64,000 nucleotides of DNA, taken from NCBI GenBank assembly GCA_023897205.1, contig JAHWDD010000016.1, positions 372,001 through 436,000 of the forward strand, written 5' to 3'. The translations under genes and the position numbers were made by a program. The notes beneath the pieces are model-generated. The model searched no databases. It was not told the DNA's origin and was given only the letters and a program-made list of their open reading frames with translations. Shown in pieces: positions 56,845 through 64,000 of the stretch; the stretch's first letter is position 1, and the number at the start of each line of letters is the position of its first letter. Source of the DNA: Exophiala sp. HKRS030 (taxonomy: Eukaryota; Ascomycota; Eurotiomycetes; Chaetothyriales; Herpotrichiellaceae).

Positions 56845-57758
56845 CTAAAAATGATATTCATGCATGTCTTTGTCTCCACCAAAGGACTGTTGCAACGGAA
56901 TGTAAAAGTCATTCTTTAGAAGCATTGGTTTGCCTTCCGCATCACGCTCCAGCAAAGGACTCCGTACCGGAAGCCACGTACGACGGATTTGTAAAAGTGG
57001 GCGAGCCGATCTTGTGATGTTGTAGCGTTGATAACTGAGGTTGAATTTATTTCGATTGTTCCACAGTTTCTGATTTTGGCCGAAGATGCGTCCAACAGCT
57101 TTAGCTCTGAGCTTCTCCTTGCTCTTGATCTTGACATACACCGTTCTGGCCCATTCTACAGAAGACAAAGCAAAGGCCAGTCCGCTCATGGCAGTCTTTC
57201 TCAGTGACTTGATATCATCTTTGTAAGCCAATGGAGGGGTTCCCCTCGAAGCGGTGATGTGGCACCAGACACCGTGCGAATCCACATCTACATGATAAAA
57301 TTCGCAAACCAGGTATAGTGCTGCTGACATCAGGACGATTGTCGTTTGTGGTGTGACGGAACTGTATATTCCGACTTGCCAAGCACGCAGGTATAAATAG
57401 TGAGCTGCCGCTTCGATATCCTTTGACAGATTCATCCTTGTGCAACATGATTGCAGCGCTGTAATAGCACACAAGTGCATCCTTTGTTGGAGGAATTTGT
57501 GCTGCCCAGTAGGTGACATACGTTCATAGGGATGTAGGACACGGGGAGGGTGGAGGTGAGAACAAGATAAGGGGGCCGTCTTGTCTGAGTAGAGTCGATT
57601 AGACATTCCTGGTTCGATGGTGGAATTTCATTTGGTGAGAAACTTTCGTTTTGTTGCTCATATAGGTGATCTCTAGGTAAGAAAGAGAAGCCAGAGTCTT
57701 CCGTGTTGTTGTCGTAGTCCATATATTGTGCGTCAACATCCTGAAGTGTTCGTCTCAT
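56845..57758 (-). CDS. Hypothetical protein with possible cyclin/TFIIB-like helical segment, one frame break
   Basis: ATG 57758 (MRRTLQDVDAQYMDYDNNTE) starts a frame that must switch at the C run (+ strand GGGGG 57571-57575); one added C gives TRRPPLSCSHLHPPRVLHPY and continues as ERMSPTGQHKFLQQRMHLCA. Total about 305 residues. The stretch ALQSCCTRMNLSKDIEAAAH, LYLRAWQVGIYSSVTPQTT, IVLMSAALYLVCEFYHVDVD resembles one repeat of a cyclin/TFIIB fold (helix, small-residue turn, AALYLVC helix). The C-terminus is basic (KIKSKEKLRAKAVG) and ends near HEYHF. The fold comparison is my impression, not a search result. Confidence 0.5.
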
Positions 57759-58170
57759 TTTGTGATCCTACCGATTAGAGTTCGAAGTTGATCTAGTGAT
57801 GCGGATTCAATGAATTGCCCCTGATGCTTTTGTACGCTTCTACACCCATCAATGTGCCTTCTGCCGAGCACCGTAAATGGAATCAAGGAGACAAAGCAGT
57901 TGATCACCGTACAAAGTGGCTTCCTTCGATTCTGGGTGATGGGTCGATGAAGTTGGTCACAAACGAGATCACAATTCCCAGGTCATGGTGGAAATGCATA
58001 TCGCAATTTCCACGACCAGCCAAGGAAAAGATGGCAGGTAGGCAGTTGCAAAGGGATTGAATGTGTATGGCAAGAACATCTCACTTTGGTATCTGTATTG
58101 TATTCTCTTTCCTTTCCATTGTCTGCACAGCAAGTTTTGAGAGAAGCTGGTGGTGATTATCCACAAAATA
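57759..58170. other. Spacer between two minus-strand genes
   Basis: No gene or repeat identified; it should include the promoter of the 57758 gene. Confidence 0.4.
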
Positions 58171-59543
58171 TCAAGACTTGATCTTTTCAATGTGGGGTGC
58201 CTTCAGGTGAATGAGGACGATCAAGGTAACCACCAACATCGCAGTGCCCCCTATGGTATAAGCGGTCTCACGGCCAGCCCACCAGAAGAGAGTGCAAAAG
58301 ACCAATGGCCCAAGAGATCGACCAAATTGACCCCAGCTTCGAAGTGAGCCAAGCACTTTCCCCCTATTGCCAGTCTTGGCCTCAAAACTGCCCAAACTGT
58401 TCAGGCCCGTCACAACCGTTGCCGAAGTCACCGCAAGCAAGGTGCCTGCACCATACAGACCTGCAGATGTATTTACTCGTGCAAGCAAGAAGAAAGCCAG
58501 TGTGGACGACACCACTCCAATTCGGACCACGGTCACAGGAGGCAGTCGTCTGACGACCGAACCTTGCAGAAGTGATGCTATTAGTCCAACAAATCCAAGA
58601 AGCCTGCCATTCAATTTTGATGGTGATGGATGATCAGGGTAGAGAACAGAAGTGATTAGGAATGGTAGAGAAAATTCCATGCCGGAAAATGGTAAAAGGA
58701 ATAGGAAGTGGATGGCGTTCAGTAGCACAGGATTGTTGGTGTGCTTGAGTGGCTTAGACTCGGATACTTTGGAGCGCGTATCGTCAATTTTGGCTTTAGG
58801 TCTAGTCTCGGGGAGTTGGGCGTAAAGGTAGAGGGTTTCGACCACAATCAGAAGCAAAGAGAATCCGGCAGCAGTTGCGAAAGGATTGGCCGCGAAAGTA
58901 GTGATGTTGGATAGAGCAGCTCCCAGTGCCGGTCCGAAAGTGAACGCGATACTAAAGCAGGCGCCTACTAGAGCCATAGTGGCACCACGTTGTTCCTCTG
59001 TACTGATGTCTGTTGCAATTGCTGTGGCTAATTGCACATTTCCTTCGCTTAGACCGCCAACCACTCTGCTCAGGAGGAATGTGCGAAAATCCACAGCAAC
59101 GGTCCACAAGGCGACGCTTGCAATGTTGCCACACATGCTCCAGAGAAGGGCTTTCCGTCTTCCATATTTGTCTGAGGCTGCACCTATTATGGGACTCGCG
59201 ATTGCTTGCAGAAGCGAGAAGAGCGAACCCATCGCCCCACCCAAAAGAACTATATCATATTTCTCATTGATGGGCACCGCAAAGGATTGTTTGTATGCAT
59301 TCAGATAGTGCAAAATCGAGTTCAGAATGGACGATGGATGTGTCTCGAGGCCGCGGTAAAAGGCAAGGAGCGACGGGAATAGAGGGAGGATGAATGTGAA
59401 GGAGATCTGGAGAATTGTCAGCGGGCCAACTCTTGAGCCTGTTCATCAACGAGACCACATACCAGATCCAAGAGCAGAGAAATGAACAAGACACGTAGGA
59501 TCTTCTTCCGCTGCTGCGGAGCAATGGCTTCCACGGTCGACAT
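58171..59543 (-). CDS. MFS transporter, MFSD10/TETRAN-like
   Basis: Major facilitator resembling MFSD10 and bacterial tetracycline-type exporters. ATG 59543 (MSTVEAIAPQQRKKILRVLF) leads into helix 1; the intron lies at about 59400-59455 (GTATGT...TCCAG) and joins LLLDL to ISFTFILPLFPSLLAFY. The loop 2-3 signature is ASDKYGRRKALLWSM; helix 5 has FTFGPALGAALS. Twelve hydrophobic helices and about 438 residues, no frame break. Organic-anion export is known for some relatives; the role here is unknown. Confidence 0.87.
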
Positions 59544-60552
59544 GGTACCTGGAGTTTGATCAGGTAACTGTATTGCAAGCAGTTGTCACAGCGCAGCCCC
59601 GTCGTAATATATCAACAACCAGCCGACAATCGTTAAGTTTTGAGTCCACCGTGTCCAGAACCAGGTCTAAACCAAACATAAACAAATAAATCCAAGACCA
59701 GACAAGAGCGAACCCGCGCCCTCAGCCACGAACCAGGATTGAGAAGAAGGTAAGCAGGGCCGCGATTCCCGAAGTACACACAATTAGCGAGGCAACAGTG
59801 CGACTGACTGTACCAGGTACGACAGCAAAGCTAGATCAGAAGCACAAACCCAAGATCTCGCCTGCCCCTGTACGAATCCAAAAGCGCATAATCGCAAAAA
59901 GTGGTGATTGTGGGAAACAGAAACAGAAACGGAGGTGGGCTGTCAGGTGTTCGTCGTCGAAAAAGATGATGACAGAAATCACTTTATTTCTCAAGCCCAC
60001 TTCTCGTTACGTTTCAGTTGCAGTCGAGGAATGCTTCCGGATTGGGCGTTTGGACGTGACGTGCGGAGGCGGAAAGCGCGACTGATGAGGGGAAGACATG
60101 CCCCTTGCTGCCCCTTCCTTGCACCGGCGCTTGTCCATTGGAAAGGGAATGAGCATATTTGGTTGTCTTGGGTTTGGGGGCCAGCCGGGCGTGAAAATAT
60201 TAATAGCCCAACCTCGTCGACAGCCAATTTAGATCTAGGTAGATTATCTAGATTCCTTCGTTCTTCCCGTTGGCTCCGGATATTCTTGCACCCATCGTTT
60301 GATACCTGAGATGACTATACCGGTGCTGCTGAGCTTAACATAGAGGGGTAACCTCACCCCTTTTCGATTCAGCCTCATAAGGGGCTAGCTTTATGGGCCA
60401 GGCCGAGGGGAACGATTGGTGGCTCAAGTCGACATTTCACAACTCAAAAGCCTATGGCTGAGCCAGTACACCGATTCATGCTAACTTTCATTACCGACTA
60501 CTTGGGTTCGTGTACTCATACTATCATTATCCTACCGAAACAATCCACTTTA
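59544..60552. other. Intergenic region, no gene
   Basis: One kilobase between the MFSD10-like start and the ClpX 3' end. The 95- and 133-codon plus-strand frames overlap each other in different frames and look like noise. No repeats noted. Confidence 0.4.
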
Positions 60553-62430
60553 TCAGCCACCACTTCCCACTGCACTTATTGTCGTTTTGGTCCTCCAATC
60601 CTCAAAACTCCCGGCATTATTACCATCATTTCCAGACACGCCATCCCTCTTCTTGGCCTTGTCCTCCCAATCACCTTCTTCCTGGGCTATCAATGCGTGA
60701 AACTTCCCACCTTGGCCTCTCCCAAAGTAGATTGCACCTTCTTCTCTCTTGGCCACCTTCTCCGTCACCAACACGTACTTGACACTGCTGCCTGGCGCTT
60801 CGAACATGGCATCTCCTAGGATTGTTTCCATTTCTGTCCTTAACGCTCGGGCACCCGTACCCATTGTCAGCGCGTGCGATGCAATGACATGTAATGCTGG
60901 AGTAGTGAAGCGGAGTTCGATCCCCGAAAGCGAGAACAAAGTGGTGTATTGGGCTTGAAGCGAGTTTCGCGGTTCTGTAAGAATGCGCAGGAGCAAGGAA
61001 TGAGTTAGAGCTGAGAGTGCAGCCGTTGTGGGGATCCGTCCAATCAATTCAGGGATGAATCCATAAGACTGCAAATCCGTCGGTGTAACCAGATCAAGTG
61101 GATTGAAGTAATTAGGTTCTGGAGCCTGGCCATCGAGACCTGGCGATTCTGGTGTTGGTGATGGAGTAAAGAATGGAAGGTGTTTTTTATACAGTTGTTC
61201 TTCCTGGGATCCCGGGAGAATCGGGACTGGTGCAGCCATTGTGGATTTTTGATCCCGAGCATATGAAGTGACATTCGAACTTGAACGCACACTTGCACCA
61301 AAGCCTATGCTACCTTTGGTCAAACGATCCATGATGTGTTTTTGAAGACCAATAAATGCACCACTGAAGATGAAAAGAATGTTATCGGTCCGCACGTTGT
61401 AGACTTCTCCCTTGGTCGGCGCTGGAGACGACGGAGACGATGAGCCTGATGAAAAGCCTTGACCCAGAGGACTATTAGTCGGATAAGTCTGCGACTGACC
61501 ACCAGCTCGAGGAGCATTGCGTTCAGGCTTGGCTTGAATCTGAATTGTGGTACCCTCAATGATCTTGAGCAGAGCTTGTTGAACCCCCTCGCCGGAGACA
61601 TCTTTTCCATGGCTGACCTTTGCGGTGGCAATCTTGTCAATCTCATCCAGACAAATGATTCCGCGTTCAGCACGTTCTACGTCGTAGTTTGCAGCGGCGA
61701 GGAGGCGGTGTACACAGACTTCCGCGTCTTCCCCTATGTATCCAGCTTGTGTGAAAGGAGTACAGTCCGACATTGAGAAGGGTACGGAGAGGACTCGAGC
61801 CAGAGTCTTGGCCATAAGTGTCTTGCCCACACCGCTGGGACCGAGCAAGAGGATATTTGACTTGTCCAGTGTCAACGGAGAAGTATCGACAAGACCCTGC
61901 GAGCCGAGATGGGTATCAGCTCTGTGGGCATGGTTTTGGTGCAGGCGGACAGTTGCTTGCTGGCCAGGGAATTCAGTTTCGACAGGGTGACGTTCCCGAC
62001 GTTCCCTCTGTGCTAATAGATCTGCTTCCTCCTCTTCTCTTCTCTGTAGCTCCTGGATTCTTTGATAATGGTTGAAAACCGCTACACTCAAGACTTTTTT
62101 CGCCCTTTCCTGGCCAACGACGAACTGGTCGAGGTGTTGCTTAAGCATCTTGGGGGTTAATCGAGGGGTTCCGTAGACATGATTGCCGCCCAAAGGACCG
62201 GACGTTGGTTGACCAGGTTCATAGCTGCCGGTAAACGGTTGATTGGCAAAATCTGAACGGTGGAACTGGGAGGAGGATTGAGCGGGACTTGTTGTTGATA
62301 ATGCTCGTCGTCGGCTCAAGGCAATGTAGGATGACCGCAGATTGCGGGGAATACCCGTGGCAAGCTGTCTGCTGCCATCGAGAGCAGGGCATAGAAAGGA
62401 CGGTAGGGAGGGACTGAGTATGGATTGCAT
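60553..62430 (-). CDS. MCX1: Mitochondrial ClpX-type AAA+ unfoldase (Mcx1-like)
   Basis: AAA+ protein unfoldase of the ClpX family, in the mitochondrial matrix; yeast Mcx1 remodels proteins such as 5-aminolevulinate synthase. The start is ATG 62430 (MQSILSPSLPSFLCPALDGS); the ORF extends 4 codons further to a TTG. Residues 1-55 form an Arg/Ser-rich presequence ending near SRRRALSTTS. Walker A is GPSGVGKT (about 197-204), Walker B IICLDEIDKI (about 258-267), sensor-1/arginine-finger segment FIPELIGRIP, with the ClpX pore-type GYIGEDAE. The N-terminal C4 zinc finger of bacterial ClpX is absent. A Gly/Ser/Pro-rich insert lies after GTTIQIQAKPER. About 625 residues, intact. Confidence 0.92.
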   Translation of the reverse strand: MQSILSPSLPSFLCPALDGSRQLATGIPRNLRSSYIALSRRRALSTTSPAQSSSQFHRSDFANQPFTGSYEPGQPTSGPLGGNHVYGTPRLTPKMLKQHLDQFVVGQERAKKVLSVAVFNHYQRIQELQRREEEEADLLAQRERRERHPVETEFPGQQATVRLHQNHAHRADTHLGSQGLVDTSPLTLDKSNILLLGPSGVGKTLMAKTLARVLSVPFSMSDCTPFTQAGYIGEDAEVCVHRLLAAANYDVERAERGIICLDEIDKIATAKVSHGKDVSGEGVQQALLKIIEGTTIQIQAKPERNAPRAGGQSQTYPTNSPLGQGFSSGSSSPSSPAPTKGEVYNVRTDNILFIFSGAFIGLQKHIMDRLTKGSIGFGASVRSSSNVTSYARDQKSTMAAPVPILPGSQEEQLYKKHLPFFTPSPTPESPGLDGQAPEPNYFNPLDLVTPTDLQSYGFIPELIGRIPTTAALSALTHSLLLRILTEPRNSLQAQYTTLFSLSGIELRFTTPALHVIASHALTMGTGARALRTEMETILGDAMFEAPGSSVKYVLVTEKVAKREEGAIYFGRGQGGKFHALIAQEEGDWEDKAKKRDGVSGNDGNNAGSFEDWRTKTTISAVGSGG

Positions 62431-62957
62431 CTCGACAGGCAACGCCTGACAAAACCAGGCTACTCAAAGATAGACTTATCTGTAAGCTTGAGTCAATGTG
62501 AATCCATCTCAGAGGTGGAGTGAACCAAGGTTGAAGTGATCACAGTGACTCGGCGGAGTGATTCCCAGTGGAGATTCCGACGATAGAGTCACTTCCTCAA
62601 TGAGGTTTAGCGTCTAATCACACCACCTCCGCGGGTTTCCAACATGATTCTGACCACGAACAATTCAACCAAACTGTCGGTAAACAAATGAAATCCTTGA
62701 TGTTGCTGTTAATTCCTACAATGCAAATATCCTAGGCATAAATCAGCTTGGTGATCCCTAATGTTGGGTAGTTCCATATCTGAGATACATTTTGGGCTAA
62801 AGTCTACCGTCCTACTCGCGCACCGAGATGACTTCAAAGTTTATGTCCTTGGAGAACATGTTGGCGTAGCTACAAACCATTTATTTCACGTACAGTCTTG
62901 TAAAACCTCTCATGGTGAGGGCTATTGTTATGCGAGTAATACCAAGAAGTGCACAAG
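62431..62957. other. Spacer between two minus-strand genes
   Basis: Holds the ClpX promoter and the hydrolase 3' end. No gene seen. Confidence 0.4.
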
Positions 62958-63882
62958 CTACTTCGGCGGCTCTTGAAATGCGATGGCCGTTCGATCATCG
63001 TCGTCCATGTCAATTGCAACACATCTAACAATGAATTCACACAGCCGACTCTGTGCAACACGCGAATTATGCGTCAGAGAATGGTCGTCACCTTCGAAGA
63101 CTTGCAATGTACAATCTCCTTGATCACCATAGGCTTTGTATAGACCTTGAGAGCATTTGACGTTGAGAGTTTGGTCATTTGAGCCATGCAGTAGAAGTAC
63201 CGGGCGAGGTGCTAAGTGTCGAATTCCTCCCGCGGCTCTCGTCTGGCTTGCGATAGTGGCGCACGCGATGACTCTAACTGCTCATCCTTTTAGTATTGAC
63301 GGCTCGTTTCCATCACAGCGGCGGAAGTTAACACACCTTGTTCCTGAGCAGCTACAGTGAACACAGGAGCGCCGCCAAAAGACCATCCTACCAAGACAAA
63401 CTTGGTGATGCGGTACCTTCCTTGGAGATAGTCCATAGCCGCCAGGACATCTTTCGAACATGGTTCAGTCACAGCTGGTATTCGATAATCAAGCCTCAAG
63501 ACAGGTATTCCATTTGATAGGTTGGCCAATGTGTCTGCCAGTGACACATACATGCCAGATGGACCTGCAACACCCCTCCAGCTCCTGATAAAAGGATGAC
63601 TGCGGCACCGTCAGATTCTGTAATGGAGTATTCAAATGGAAGGTGTAAAAAGCCTGGCACGGCATCGTCGTCGACATCTATGGCTAGGCGTTCGACAGTG
63701 CAGAACCGGGCACGGCCCATTTCGGAACGCTCCGGTTCGTAGCCCGAGACATCAACATAGCCTGTTGTGTTTGGTAGATTGGAAGCCCCTGATAGCTGGG
63801 GCGTGGCATCCTTGTCTCTTGGATGCCGCTCTTTCCTTTTAGACCTGGCTATCAGTTGTCGTGCTTTGGCTAGAAGAGACAT
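62958..63882 (-). CDS. Alpha/beta hydrolase, dienelactone-hydrolase/BAAT-like, one frame break
   Basis: Serine-hydrolase fold. ATG 63882 (MSLLAKARQLIARSKRKERH) gives a basic N-terminus; strands include DVDDDAVPGFLHLPF and AAVILLSGAGG. One G added to the G run (+ strand CCCC 63573-63576) gives SGAGGGVAGPSGMYVSLADT and the nucleophile elbow VLVGWSFGGAPVF. An intron at 63278-63336 (with an ACTAA branch-like site) joins QEQ to VIACATIASQTRAAGG. The acid is in LLLHGSNDQTLN and the histidine in EGDDHSLTHNS; stop at 62958-62960. About 288 residues. Substrate unknown. Confidence 0.78.
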
Positions 63883-64000
63883 TTGCAGCGTCCTGCTGTC
63901 AGGCTGTCACCAATCCAAAGAAAAAATGAGAACAAGGCTAGAGCTCCGGGCCTAGCAACTGCGTCCAGTCATGTCAAAGCCAAGCCCAAATCCTTACCAA
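63883..64000. other. Promoter-side edge of window
   Basis: Upstream of the minus-strand hydrolase; nothing further can be identified before the window ends. Confidence 0.3.

Noticed and set aside
59798..60309. Two overlapping frames upstream of ClpX
   Set aside because: They overlap in different frames with biased composition and no recognisable motif.

Overview
The window reads as nuclear DNA of a filamentous ascomycete (Pezizomycotina; a Eurotiomycete is plausible but not proven). The evidence is short GT-AG introns of about 45-70 nt in otherwise compact genes on both strands, a HET-domain gene, fungal-type MFS, DAL5 and monocarboxylate-type transporters, a Cas1p-like O-acetyltransferase, and a Mutator-like DNA transposon whose stop codons fit C-to-T change at CpA (RIP-like).

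Layout. 0-6 kb: a 5'-truncated LtrA-like membrane protein, a phytanoyl-CoA dioxygenase-like protein and a fructosamine/ketosamine-3-kinase. 6-13.3 kb: an accessory-looking block with an MFS DHA1 transporter, an atypical SDR, a D-amino-acid oxidase with a PTS1-like end and an omega-like GST. 13.5-24 kb: APC10, a Cas1p-like acyltransferase, an MCT-type transporter, a PAF-acetylhydrolase-like enzyme and a TFC7-like histidine phosphatase. 24-31.5 kb: a mitochondrial-type PP2C, a 2.36-kb MULE with long TIRs and a 9-10 bp target-site duplication, then phosphatidylinositol synthase. 31.4-44.2 kb: repeat-rich spacer, two hypothetical proteins, an HSL-type alpha/beta hydrolase and the replication factor Mcl1/Ctf4. 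44.5-64 kb: a HET protein, a DAL5-family permease, a RING-H2 membrane protein, two hypothetical proteins, an MFSD10-like MFS, mitochondrial ClpX and a second alpha/beta hydrolase.

The most consequential observation is systematic. At least fourteen positions in eleven genes need exactly one extra base, almost always in a G, C, A or T run of three to five, to restore one family-consistent reading frame. I found no GT-AG intron explaining them. The simplest reading is base under-calling at short homopolymers in this assembly rather than mass pseudogenisation, so the affected gene models should be read with that correction. Genes without such breaks (PhyH-like, APC10, MCT-type, PAF-AH, PIS1, HET, RING, MFSD10-like, ClpX) read cleanly.

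No rRNA, tRNA or CRISPR array was recognised. I did not find a convincing wholly new system. The best leads are the RIP-marked MULE beside PIS1, the recurrent TACTCCGTA/TACGGAGTA 9-mer, and the Cas1p/MCT/PAF-AH neighbourhood.
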